Below, in pieces: positions 15,811 through 24,206 of a DNA stretch of 38,800 nucleotides. Source of the stretch: Gammaproteobacteria bacterium (GTDB taxonomy: Bacteria > Pseudomonadota > Gammaproteobacteria > Pseudomonadales > Pseudomonadaceae); NCBI GenBank assembly GCA_903970465.1, contig CAJCIO010000177.1:1-38800 (forward strand), in the 5' to 3' direction. The notes below the pieces were generated by a model. That model saw nothing but the letters and a program-made list of their open reading frames with translations. It ran no database searches and was not told the origin of the DNA. The position numbers and the translations under genes were made by a program. Each line of letters begins with the position of its first letter. Positions within the stretch are counted from its first letter, which is position 1.

Positions 15811-16817
15811 AGACTACTCTCTCCAAAGGCGGGATTACCCCCGCCGCGCTGCCATCCCCCGGTAAGCGCAGCGGCAATTATTTTGGCCTGGGCACCTACC
15901 TCGGGCTGGCCGGCGCACTGCTGGCGATGATCGTGCTGTTCTCGCTGCTCAGCGATCATTTCCTCTCGTACGAGACCTTCAGCACCCTGGCCAACCAGAT
16001 CCCCGACTTGATGGTGCTGGCCGTGGGCATGACCTTCATCCTGATCATCGGCGGCATCGACTTGTCGGTGGGCTCGGTGCTGGCGTTGGCGGCTTCGGCG
16101 GTCAGTGTGGCGATGCTTGGCTGGGGCTGGGGCGTGCTGCCCTCTGCGCTGCTGGGCATGGCCTGCGCAACGGTGGCCGGGACCATCACCGGGTCGATCA
16201 CCGTGGCCTGGCGCATCCCATCGTTCATCGTCTCGCTGGGGGTGCTGGAAATGGCCCGTGGCGTGGCCTACCAGCTGACCGACTCGCGCACGGCCTACAT
16301 CGGCGATTCCTACGCGTGGCTTTCCAACCCGTTCGCCCTCGGCATTTCGCCGTCGTTCGTGATCGCGCTGGTGGTGATCTTTGTCGCTCAAGCGGTGCTG
16401 ACCCGCACCGTGTTCGGCCGCTACCTGATCGGCATCGGCACCAACGAAGAGGCCGTGCGCCTGGCCGGCATCAACCCCAAGCCCTACAAGATACTGGTGT
16501 TCTCGCTGATGGGCCTGCTGGCGGGCGTAGCGGCGTTGTTCCAGATTTCCCGCTTGGAAGCCGCCGATCCGAATGCCGGCTCCGGCCTGGAGTTGCAGGT
16601 CATCGCCGCCGTAGTGATCGGCGGCACCAGCTTGATGGGCGGCCGCGGTTCGGTGATCAGTACCTTCTTCGGCGTGCTGATCATCTCGGTACTGGCGGCG
16701 GGGCTGGCGCAGATCGGCGCGACCGAGCCGACCAAACGCATCATCACCGGGCTGGTGATCGTGGTCGCGGTGGTGCTCGACACCTACCGCAGCAACCGCG
16801 CCAAGCGGCGCGGCTGA
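15807..16817 (+). CDS. rbsC: Ribose ABC transporter permease
   Basis: A 336-residue membrane protein with about eight to ten helices and the conserved features of sugar permeases of this group: GGIDLSVGSVLAL after the second or third helix, RTVFGRYLIGIGTNEEAVRLAGI (the cytoplasmic loop that meets the ATPase) and VIGGTSLMGGRGS. It forms the ribose channel with RbsA. Its start overlaps the rbsA stop by four bases, indicating translational coupling, and rbsR starts one base after its stop. Confidence 0.92.
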   Translation: MKTTLSKGGITPAALPSPGKRSGNYFGLGTYLGLAGALLAMIVLFSLLSDHFLSYETFSTLANQIPDLMVLAVGMTFILIIGGIDLSVGSVLALAASAVSVAMLGWGWGVLPSALLGMACATVAGTITGSITVAWRIPSFIVSLGVLEMARGVAYQLTDSRTAYIGDSYAWLSNPFALGISPSFVIALVVIFVAQAVLTRTVFGRYLIGIGTNEEAVRLAGINPKPYKILVFSLMGLLAGVAALFQISRLEAADPNAGSGLELQVIAAVVIGGTSLMGGRGSVISTFFGVLIISVLAAGLAQIGATEPTKRIITGLVIVVAVVLDTYRSNRAKRRG

Positions 16818-16818
16818 T

Positions 16819-17838
16819 ATGTCGACCATCAAGGATGTGGCCGCACTGGCAGGGATTTCCTACACCACGGTGTCCCATGTGGTGAATCGCTCACGGCCGG
16901 TAAGCGAAGAGGCGCGGCTCAAGGTCGAGGCCGCCATCGAGCAGCTCGGCTACGTGCCCAGCGCTGTAGCACGCTCGCTCAAGGCCCAGGCTACCTCGAC
17001 CATCGGGCTGTTGATCCCCAATGGCATCAACCCGTATTTCGCCGAGCTGGCGCGGGGCATCGAGGACTACTGCGAGCGCAACGGCTTTTGCGTGATCCTC
17101 TGCAACTCCGATGACGACCCGGACAAACAGCGCAACTACCTGCGGGTGCTGCAGGAGAAACGCGTCGACGGCTTGATCGTATCATCGGTGGGCGGCGACA
17201 ACGGTCTGGTGCAGGGCCTCGCGGCGGTGCGTACACCGATGGTGATCGTCGACCGCGACCTGGAAAATCTAACCGCTGATTTGATCCGCATCGATCACGA
17301 ACTGGGCGCTTATCTGGCGACCGAGCACCTGCTCGCACTCGGCCATCGCCACATCGCCTGCATCTGCGGGCCCACCGCAACCAGCGTGGCGCGCATGCGT
17401 CTGGCCGGGTATCGACGGGCCATGGCGGCGGCGAATATCGAGGTGCCGGCGCAGTGGATCAAGGAGAGCGATTTCACCAGCCCCAGCGGCCATGCAGCGG
17501 CGGTGGAATTGCTCGACGAAGGGCGACCGAGCGCGATTTTCGCTGCTAACGACATGGTCGGTTTCGGCGTGTTGCGTGCAGCAGCCGAGCGTAATATTCG
17601 CGTGCCCGGCGAGTTGTCGGTGATCGGTTTCGATGATATCCAGATGAGCCGCTACGTATACCCGGCCCTGACCACGGTCGGGCAGTCGATCCTGCAGCTC
17701 GGCGAGCGCGCGGCGCAGGTGCTGCTGCGGCGTATCGCTGCGCCGGGTACGCCGGTCGAGCAATGGGTGGTGGCACCGAGTATGGTGCTACGCGAATCCA
17801 CGGCGGCGCCGAGCCGCGCTTTTGATCAATTTCGCTGA
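16819..17838 (+). CDS. rbsR: LacI family ribose operon repressor
   Basis: A 339-residue repressor. The HTH is at residues 1-25 (TIKDVAALAGISYTTVSHVVN), followed by the hinge helix (SAVARSLKA), which inserts in the central CG of the operator. The rest is a sugar-binding domain with IGLLIPN, ARGIEDYC, VDGLIVSS, AIFAANDMVGFGVL and VIGFDDIQMS. It should bind the palindrome at 13026-13039 and release it with ribose. Lying within the operon it controls, it gives autoregulation. The start is one base after rbsC. Confidence 0.9.
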   Translation: MSTIKDVAALAGISYTTVSHVVNRSRPVSEEARLKVEAAIEQLGYVPSAVARSLKAQATSTIGLLIPNGINPYFAELARGIEDYCERNGFCVILCNSDDDPDKQRNYLRVLQEKRVDGLIVSSVGGDNGLVQGLAAVRTPMVIVDRDLENLTADLIRIDHELGAYLATEHLLALGHRHIACICGPTATSVARMRLAGYRRAMAAANIEVPAQWIKESDFTSPSGHAAAVELLDEGRPSAIFAANDMVGFGVLRAAAERNIRVPGELSVIGFDDIQMSRYVYPALTTVGQSILQLGERAAQVLLRRIAAPGTPVEQWVVAPSMVLRESTAAPSRAFDQFR

Positions 17839-17878
17839 TTCTTTTTTGAAGTGCACGGCGGCTAGAAGAGTAAACCTC

Positions 17879-18796
17879 ATGCAAGCAAAGGTAGTGATAG
17901 TAGGCAGCCTCAATATGGACCTGGTCACCCGTCTGCCGCGGCTGCCGCGCCCGGGCGAGACCTTGGCCGGGCAGTCGTTCGTGACCGTGCCGGGCGGCAA
18001 GGGCGCCAATCAGGCGGTGGCCGCGGCGCGTCTGGGGGCCAGCGTGGCAATGATCGGTTGCGTCGGCGCCGATGCGTATGGCCAACAGTTGCAAGACGGC
18101 TTGCTGGCCGAAGGCGTCGACTGCTCGGGGGTGACGGTGATCGACGACCAGCCCAGCGGCGTGGCGACCATCCTGGTGGATGACCACAGCCAGAACGCAA
18201 TCGTGATCGTCGCCGGTGCCAATGGCCAGCTGACGACCACCCTGATCGACAGTTTCGAGGCGCTGCTGACCCGCGCCGAGGTGATCATTTGCCAGCTGGA
18301 AGTGCCCTTGGCCAGCGTTGGCCACGTGCTCAAGCGCGCACGCGCGCTGGGCAAGATCGTCATCCTCAATCCGGCGCCGGCCAGTGCGCCGCTGCCGGCG
18401 GACTGGTATCCGTTGATCGACTATCTGATCCCGAACGAGAGCGAAGCCAGCGTGCTCAGCGGGCTGGCGGTGGATTCGGTGGCCAGCGCCGATATCGCCG
18501 CCAGCGTGTTGCTCAAGGCCGGCGCCGCCAAGGTGATCGTCACCCTGGGTGCGCAAGGTTCGCTGTTCGCCACTCGCGCGCAGTCCCGGCATTTCCCGGC
18601 GCCGGAGGTGCAGGCGGTCGACACCACGGCGGCGGGAGATACCTTCGTCGGCGGCTTCGCTGCGGCATTGGCCGAGGGCAAGACCGAGGCCCAGGCCATC
18701 GCCTTCGGGCAGATCGCTGCAGCGCTGTCGGTCACCCGTGCCGGCGCGCAGCCGTCCATTCCGAGCCTCGCTGACGTACACGGATTTGCACCATGA
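17879..18796 (+). CDS. rbsK: Ribokinase
   Basis: A 305-residue PfkB-family kinase that converts D-ribose to ribose 5-phosphate. The N-terminal signature is GSLNMDLVTRLPRLPRPGET and GGKGANQAVAAARLG. The C-terminal DTTAAGDTFVGGF holds the anion hole and catalytic base D254. ATG 17879 was chosen because the protein begins at the first strand of the family; the frame upstream overlaps rbsR. The ribosome site is weak (AGAAGAG). Its end overlaps rbsD by four bases. Confidence 0.92.
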   Translation: MQAKVVIVGSLNMDLVTRLPRLPRPGETLAGQSFVTVPGGKGANQAVAAARLGASVAMIGCVGADAYGQQLQDGLLAEGVDCSGVTVIDDQPSGVATILVDDHSQNAIVIVAGANGQLTTTLIDSFEALLTRAEVIICQLEVPLASVGHVLKRARALGKIVILNPAPASAPLPADWYPLIDYLIPNESEASVLSGLAVDSVASADIAASVLLKAGAAKVIVTLGAQGSLFATRAQSRHFPAPEVQAVDTTAAGDTFVGGFAAALAEGKTEAQAIAFGQIAAALSVTRAGAQPSIPSLADVHGFAP

Positions 18797-19197
18797 AAAA
18801 GACGCCTCTACTCAATATCGCGCTGTCTCGGGTGGTGGCCTCCCTGGGCCACGGCGACGTGCTGATGATCGTCGATGCCGGCATGCCGGTGCCGCCGGGC
18901 GTGGAGCTGATCGACCTGGCGCTGACCCGTGGCGTGCCGGATTTCATCACGGTACTGGACACCGTGCTGGCGGAGATGCAGGTCGAAAGCCACGTGCTGG
19001 CCGACGAGATATTCACCCAACAGCCACCCGCGCTGGCGACCCTCGAAAGCCTGCACGCCAGCGGTGCTTTGGGCCAGCGTCGTCAACTCAGCCACGATGA
19101 GCTGAAAGTGCTCAGCCGCAACGCCAAAGCCATCGTGCGGACCGGCGAATGCCAGCCCTACAGCAACATCGCCCTGGTGGCAGGTGTGGTGTTCTGA
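18793..19197 (+). CDS. rbsD: D-ribose pyranase
   Basis: A 134-residue cytoplasmic enzyme that speeds conversion of beta-pyranose to beta-furanose ribose, the form used by the kinase. Catalytic H20 lies in LGHGDVLMIVDAG, and the C-terminal RTGECQPYSNIALVAGVVF is the family end. Length is normal. The ATGA overlap with rbsK indicates coupling. Confidence 0.93.
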   Translation: MKKTPLLNIALSRVVASLGHGDVLMIVDAGMPVPPGVELIDLALTRGVPDFITVLDTVLAEMQVESHVLADEIFTQQPPALATLESLHASGALGQRRQLSHDELKVLSRNAKAIVRTGECQPYSNIALVAGVVF

Positions 19198-19287
19198 CAC
19201 GACCGCAAGCGGCAGGTAATTGTTGGAATAGGCCATTGCCTGTGCAAACCTGTCGCTCTTTCCCGACCGCTCTGGAGCTTATCGGCC

Positions 19288-20265
19288 TTGACTCTTCTCG
19301 CCGCCACTGCCGCTCAGGCAGCCGAAAAACGCAACCTGATCATCGACACCGACCCGGGCGCCGACGACGTCGTGGCCTTGCTGCTGGCCATGGCATCGCC
19401 TGAGGAATTGAACCTGCTGGCGATCACCACGGTGGCCGGCAATGTGCGCATCGACAAGACCTCGCGCAACGCCTGCCTGGCCCGCGAGTGGGCAGGGCGC
19501 GAAGAGGTGCCGGTGTACGCTGGCGCAGGCAAGCCGCTGGTGCGCCCGCCGATCTACGCCGAGCACATTCATGGCAACGAAGGGCTGCCGGGTGTTGCGG
19601 TGCATGAACCCGGCAAAGGGCTCGCGGACGGTAGCGCGGTGCAGTACCTGATCGAGACCCTGAGCAAGGCCGAGCCGCACAGCATCACCCTTGCAATGCT
19701 CGGGCCGCAGACCAACCTGGCACTGGCGTTGATCCAGCAGCCGGATATCGTCCAGGGCATCAAGGAAGTAGTGGTGATGGCCGGCGCGCACTTCAACGGC
19801 GGCAATATCACCCCGGTGGCGGAGTTCAATGTCTATGTCGACCCGGACGCCGCCAAGGTGGTACTCGCCAGCGGCGTCAAGCTGACCTATGTGCCGCTGG
19901 ACGTGACCCACAAGATCCTCACCAGCGAGGCGCGGTTGCGGCAGATCGAGGCCCTGAACAATCAGGCCGGCAAGCTGGTGGGGGCGATCCTGAACGCCTA
20001 CGTCAAGGCCGACATGCTCCATTACGGCCTGCCGGGCGGCCCGGTACACGACGCCAGCGTGATTGCCTGGCTGCTCAAGCCCGAGCTGTTCAGCGGCAAG
20101 TCGATCCACGTGGCGATCGATAACCGCGAAGGCGTCGGCCTGGGGCAGACCATCGCCGATTGGTATGGAAAGCTGAAGCAGGCCAGCAACGTATTCTGGA
20201 TCGATGACGGCGATGCGCAGGGGTTCTTCGATTTGTTGACCGAGCGGTTGGCGCGGCTCGAGTAG
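19288..20265 (+). CDS. Nucleoside hydrolase (inosine-uridine preferring type), start uncertain
   Basis: About 325 residues of a calcium-dependent nucleoside hydrolase that splits nucleosides into base and ribose. The metal motif IIDTDPGADD is near the N-terminus, and AITTVAGN, HGNEGLPG, LGPQTNLALAL, GAHFNGGNITPVAEFNVYVDP and GGPVHDASVI follow. A signal-peptide tail (LLAATAAQAAEK) precedes the domain, so it is probably periplasmic. That fits its place after rbsD: ribose freed outside can be taken up by RbsABC. The only usable start is TTG 19288, with GGAG ten bases upstream, but this lacks a basic signal-peptide start. Upstream frames have no ATG or GTG in register, so a start-region frameshift is possible. 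Confidence 0.85.
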   Translation: MTLLAATAAQAAEKRNLIIDTDPGADDVVALLLAMASPEELNLLAITTVAGNVRIDKTSRNACLAREWAGREEVPVYAGAGKPLVRPPIYAEHIHGNEGLPGVAVHEPGKGLADGSAVQYLIETLSKAEPHSITLAMLGPQTNLALALIQQPDIVQGIKEVVVMAGAHFNGGNITPVAEFNVYVDPDAAKVVLASGVKLTYVPLDVTHKILTSEARLRQIEALNNQAGKLVGAILNAYVKADMLHYGLPGGPVHDASVIAWLLKPELFSGKSIHVAIDNREGVGLGQTIADWYGKLKQASNVFWIDDGDAQGFFDLLTERLARLE

Positions 20266-20300
20266 GTCTGTTCAGATCCCTCGCTACAGGGGTGGTGTTG

Positions 20301-21224
20301 TCAGAGGCGCACCATCAGCTCCGGACTGACATCCGCCACCCCATGCAACTGCTCCATCACCCAATCGATGAACACCCGCACCCGCGGTGACAATTGCCTA
20401 TGCGGCGGATATACCGCCGAAATCGGCCACGCAGGCACCGGGTATTGCTCCAGCACCTGCACCAGGCTGCCCGCCGCCAATTGCTGGGTCAGGTGATAAC
20501 GCGGCGCCTGAATCAACCCGAACCCCGCCTCGCAGGCGCCGATATAGGCGTCCGCACTGTTGACGGTGAGCACCGCCGACATCGGTATCTCGCGTACTTC
20601 CCCGGCCACCTCCAGTTCGAACGGAAAGAACCGCCCGCTGCTCGCCGGAAAATTGATCGCCCGATGCTCCGCCAGATCTTCTAGCCGCCGGGGCGTGCCC
20701 CAGGTCGCCAGGTATTCGGCGCTGGCACAGGTGAGCTGCGGGATGCGCACCAGCGGGCGTGACACCAGTGACAGGTCGCTGATCGTTCCGGCGCGAATGG
20801 CGCAATCGACCCCTTCGCGCTGCAAGTGCACTTGACGGTCATGAAAGCCGATATCCAGTTGCAGATCGGGGTAGCGACGATAGAAATCCGCCAGCCGCGG
20901 CACGATCCAGATACACCCGAAGGCCGCCGGCATGTCGACCCGCAGGGTCCCCCGAGGTTTACCGCGCTGGGCCGAGAGCGAGCTTTCGAGGTCATCGAGG
21001 TCGTCGAGCAGCAACTGGCAGCGGTGGTAATAAGCGTCGCCATCAAGGGTCGGGCGCACTTGCCGGGTGGTGCGCTGCAACAGCTGCACGCCGAGGTGCG
21101 CCTCAAGCTGCTGGATCGCCAGGGTGACACTGGCGCGTGGCAGCCCGAGGGCGTCGGCCGCCTTGCCGAAGCCGCCCAGTTCGACGATGCGGGTGAATAC
21201 CTGCATGGCTTGTAAACGATCCAT
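20301..21224 (-). CDS. LysR family transcriptional regulator
   Basis: A 307-residue regulator of the CrgA/DmlR-like subgroup. The HTH covers residues about 1-60 (MDRLQAMQVFTRIVELGGFGKAA pattern, ASVTLAIQQLE, LLQRTTRQ). The effector domain follows, with RGTLRVDMP, IVPRLADF and GVDCAIRAG. It is divergent from an aldo/keto reductase gene with 112 bases between starts, so it probably regulates that gene. The inducer is unknown. Confidence 0.9.
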   Translation of the reverse strand: MDRLQAMQVFTRIVELGGFGKAADALGLPRASVTLAIQQLEAHLGVQLLQRTTRQVRPTLDGDAYYHRCQLLLDDLDDLESSLSAQRGKPRGTLRVDMPAAFGCIWIVPRLADFYRRYPDLQLDIGFHDRQVHLQREGVDCAIRAGTISDLSLVSRPLVRIPQLTCASAEYLATWGTPRRLEDLAEHRAINFPASSGRFFPFELEVAGEVREIPMSAVLTVNSADAYIGACEAGFGLIQAPRYHLTQQLAAGSLVQVLEQYPVPAWPISAVYPPHRQLSPRVRVFIDWVMEQLHGVADVSPELMVRL

Positions 21225-21336
21225 TCTTGCCTCGATTGTTTAGATCAAGCGAATAGTTAAACCAAAAACCAAGGGTTTATCCAGAAAAGCATCGAGGGGA
21301 CACTGGCTGAGTCTTCAACCGTCAAGGAACTCACAC

Positions 21337-22332
21337 GTGATCACTCGTCAACTCGGCCGTAATGGCCCGCACGTTTCTGCCATCGGCCTGGGCTGCATGG
21401 GCATGTCGGACTTCTATACCACCGGCGCCAACGAACAGGAATCCATTGCCACGCTGCATCGCGCGCTGGAGCTGGGCGTCACCTTCCTCGACACTGCCGA
21501 CTGCTACGGCCCGCACCGTAACGAGGAGTTGCTTGGCCGCGCGCTGCAAGGCAAGCGCGAGGGGATTGTCCTGGCCAGCAAGTTCGGTCTCGTGCGCAGC
21601 GACGACCCCCACGCCCGCGGCGTCAATGGCCGTCCCGACTATGTGCGTGCCTCCATCGACGGCAGCCTCAAGCGCCTGAACACCGATTACCTGGACCTCT
21701 ACTACCAGCACCGCATCGACCCTCACGTGCCGATCGAAGAGACCATTGGCGCCATGGCCGAGTTGGTCAAAGCCGGCAAGGTCCGCCATATCGGTATTTC
21801 CGAAGCCAGCGCGGCGACCATCGAGCGCGCGCACAAAGTGCATCCGCTGGCGGCAGTGCAGAGCGAATATTCACTATGGTCCCGCGACCCTGAACATAAC
21901 GACGTGCTCGCTACCTGCCAACGGCTGGGCATCGCTTTTGTTGCCTACAGCCCGCTGGGCCGGGGGTTTCTGACCGGCGAGTTGCGCACCTTCGAGGATT
22001 TCGCCGCCGATGATTACCGGCGCTTCAATCCGCGTTTTCAGGGCGACAACTTCGACCGTAACCTGGCGCTGGTCGAGCGGGTCCAGGCGCTGGCGACTGC
22101 GAAAGGGATCAGCGCGTCGCAGTTGGCGCTGGCCTGGGTGCTGGCCCAAGGCGACACCATCATCCCGATCCCCGGGACCAAGCAGCGCAAGTACCTGGAG
22201 AGCAACGTCGCGGCGGCCTCGGTGAGCTTGAGCGGTGATGAATGCCAGCAGCTGGATGCCATTTTCGCAGGCCACGGCGCGGTGGCCGGCGAGCGCTACA
22301 GCAGCGATGTGATGAAGTTTCTCAACGGCTGA
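21337..22332 (+). CDS. Aldo/keto reductase
   Basis: A 331-residue NADPH-dependent oxidoreductase with a TIM-barrel fold. The catalytic tetrad is present: D52 and Y57 (FLDTADCYG), K82 (ASKFG) and H125 (YYQHRID). The cofactor region is IPIPGTK near residue 280. This is the AKR13/YakC-like type (IGLGCMGMSDFY start). GTG 21337 is preceded by AAGGA at a good distance. The substrate is unknown, commonly an aldehyde. A hairpin terminator follows about 20 bases after the stop. Confidence 0.9.
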   Translation: MITRQLGRNGPHVSAIGLGCMGMSDFYTTGANEQESIATLHRALELGVTFLDTADCYGPHRNEELLGRALQGKREGIVLASKFGLVRSDDPHARGVNGRPDYVRASIDGSLKRLNTDYLDLYYQHRIDPHVPIEETIGAMAELVKAGKVRHIGISEASAATIERAHKVHPLAAVQSEYSLWSRDPEHNDVLATCQRLGIAFVAYSPLGRGFLTGELRTFEDFAADDYRRFNPRFQGDNFDRNLALVERVQALATAKGISASQLALAWVLAQGDTIIPIPGTKQRKYLESNVAAASVSLSGDECQQLDAIFAGHGAVAGERYSSDVMKFLNG

Positions 22333-22351
22333 CCAGGCGTGTAGCTGGAAA

Positions 22352-22375
22352 AACCGGGCGTGATGCCCGGTTCTT
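22352..22375 (+). terminator. Rho-independent terminator after the aldo/keto reductase
   Basis: Perfect 8-bp stem AACCGGGC / GCCCGGTT with a 5-base loop, followed by CTTTCCT. Confidence 0.75.
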
Positions 22376-22481
22376 TCCTGTAGCGATCGTCACCAACGCG
22401 CGAACCATACTCGACCATACTGGGACTTGGCGCCCACGCATCCACTCCAGGATGGGCATTACATGGTCTATAGAGCTCGCA

Positions 22482-23036
22482 ATGAACCAGCCCGTCGACG
22501 ATTCCCCCCCAGTGAATGCCCCCGATACCAGCCGTTCGAAACCCAAGCATGATGCTTTGCGCTTCCATCGGCCTCACGCCCATCTGGCCAGTGCCTTTGG
22601 CAACGATAATTTCGCCCTCAAGGCCGAGGCGTTCGCGCGCTTCTTCGGCACGCCGACTTTCCTCGGTGCGCAAACCCTGATCGTGATCCTGTGGGTGGCG
22701 GTCAACGCGCTGGGCTTCAGCCACTTCGATGTCTACCCCTTCATTTTGCTCAACCTGGCCTTCAGCTTGCAGTCGGCCTATGCAGCGCCTTTGATTCTGC
22801 TGGCGCAGACCCGTCAGGCCGCGCGCGACAAGGCGCAATCCGAGGCCGATGCCCAGCACCGCGAAGCGCTGGCCGTGGCCAGTGAGCAGCGCCAGGTGCT
22901 GGCCGAACAAAACTCCGAGCGTTTGCTGGCGCTACTGGAGCAGAACACCCGGCTCACTGAGTTGACCCAGCAACTGGCCGAGCGTATCGAAAGCCTCACC
23001 CTGGAAATGCATGGGCAGGTGGTGCCCAAGCATTGA
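22482..23036 (+). CDS. DUF1003 family membrane protein
   Basis: A 184-residue inner-membrane protein. An N-terminal hydrophilic part is followed by the DUF1003 core: FGTPTFLGAQTLIVILWV as the first helix, VYPFILLNLAFSLQSAYAAPLILLAQ as the second, then a long charged helix (about 120-180) likely to form a coiled coil in the cytoplasm. The function of the family is unknown. ATG 22482 is the likely start (weak GAG upstream); ATG 22452 would add ten residues and has no spacing for a ribosome site. Confidence 0.85.
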   Translation: MNQPVDDSPPVNAPDTSRSKPKHDALRFHRPHAHLASAFGNDNFALKAEAFARFFGTPTFLGAQTLIVILWVAVNALGFSHFDVYPFILLNLAFSLQSAYAAPLILLAQTRQAARDKAQSEADAQHREALAVASEQRQVLAEQNSERLLALLEQNTRLTELTQQLAERIESLTLEMHGQVVPKH

Positions 23037-23045
23037 GGCCGATCA

Positions 23046-23939
23046 TCACTGCGCCTTGAGTACCGGCGCAGCCTTTACCGCTGTGCGCCGTCCGAGTATC
23101 ACCGTGCCTACCACCCCGGCGGCGAACAGCCAGGTGATGGGCTCGATGTGCTCGCCGAACCACAGCGCGGAAAAAGCGATCGTGAAGAAGATCTGCAGCA
23201 GTTGCACCTGCCCGACGCGGGCGATACCGCCCATGGACAGCCCGGCGTACCAGGCGAAAAAACCGATGAACTGCGAGAACAGCGTGACGTAGCCGAACGC
23301 CCACAAAGTCGGGGTGCTGATCGGTCCGTGATGCTGGGCGGCCAGATACAGCACCGGGCCCAGCAGCAACGGGAAGGCCAGCACCAGCGCCCAGCAGATC
23401 ACCTGCCAGCCGCCCATTTCCCGCGCCAGCCGACCCCCTTCGGCATAGCCCAGTCCACCCAGGGCGATGGCGGCGAGCATCAACAGATCACCACTGCTGA
23501 CACTGCCGGCGCCCTGGATCAACGCATAGGCCAGCACCAGCGCGCTGCCCAGCGCGGCGCAGGCCCAGAACGCCTTGGACGGCCGCTCGTGGGACAGCCA
23601 CGCCGCATACATCGCCACCACCAGCGGTTGCAGGCCGTTGACCAGCGCGCCGTGGGAGGAGGGCAGGGTTTTCATTGCCCAGGCCGAGAGTACCGGGAAG
23701 CCGAGGATGACCCCCAGAATGACGAAGCACAGCGCCTTGCACTGACGTCGGGTCGGCCAGCGCTCGCGGCGCCACAGCAGCAGCGCCGCGGCGGGGATGG
23801 CCGCCAGCAGCGCGCGGCCCAGGCCGTTGAGCAAGGGGTCGACCTCCTGCACCACGATGCGGGTCATGGGCAGGGTCAGGCTGAAAATGATCACGCCGAG
23901 CAGGCCCAGGGCCATGCCGGTGTTGTCGCGGGAATTCAT
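23046..23939 (-). CDS. EamA/DMT family transporter
   Basis: A 297-residue protein with about ten hydrophobic helices arranged as two EamA repeats. Markers include SHGALVNGLQPLVVAMYAAWL at the end of the first repeat and QLLQIFFTIAFSALWFGEHI in the second, where helix-plus-EH is typical. It probably exports small metabolites; the substrate is unknown. It ends convergent with the DUF1003 gene, nine bases apart. An 8-bp inverted repeat lies just upstream of its start. Confidence 0.87.
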   Translation of the reverse strand: MNSRDNTGMALGLLGVIIFSLTLPMTRIVVQEVDPLLNGLGRALLAAIPAAALLLWRRERWPTRRQCKALCFVILGVILGFPVLSAWAMKTLPSSHGALVNGLQPLVVAMYAAWLSHERPSKAFWACAALGSALVLAYALIQGAGSVSSGDLLMLAAIALGGLGYAEGGRLAREMGGWQVICWALVLAFPLLLGPVLYLAAQHHGPISTPTLWAFGYVTLFSQFIGFFAWYAGLSMGGIARVGQVQLLQIFFTIAFSALWFGEHIEPITWLFAAGVVGTVILGRRTAVKAAPVLKAQ

Positions 23940-23946
23940 AAGGGCT

Positions 23947-23991
23947 CACGGGTTGTTTTTATCGGACGTCTATTTATCCATAAAACCCGTG
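23947..23991. promoter_or_regulatory. Inverted repeat upstream of the EamA gene
   Basis: CACGGGTT (23947-23954) and AACCCGTG (23984-23991) are perfect complements separated by 29 bases, directly upstream of the minus-strand start at 23939. It may be an operator or a leader hairpin. Confidence 0.3.
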
Positions 23992-24127
23992 GGCAAGAGC
24001 GTTACAGCGAGATGAAGAGTGGCCCGTACACTTTGCTTGAAGTGGTCAAGCCGATGGCGCGTTCGGCGGCGCAGGGACCTGCCAGCCATGCACCAGATCC
24101 CCTTTGCCATACGCATTCAGGTGGCCC

Positions 24128-24165
24128 AAAAAAACGTACCGGCCAAGCGCAAGCCTGGCCGGTAC
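24128..24165 (-). terminator. Rho-independent terminator of the DUF3100 gene
   Basis: A perfect 10-bp stem, GTACCGGCCA (24136-24145) and TGGCCGGTAC (24156-24165), is flanked by seven A on the plus strand (24128-24134). Read on the minus strand this is a hairpin followed by a T run, about 40 bases after the stop at 24207. Confidence 0.85.
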
Positions 24166-24206
24166 TCAACTCAGTCACCAAAGGAAGCGACTGTTTACTG
24201 CGCGGA

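Noticed and set aside
24057..24071. Another copy of the rbs repeat arm (GCGCGTTCGGCGGCG)
   Set aside because: Only 15 bases match and the rest diverges, which is too little to call a family member.
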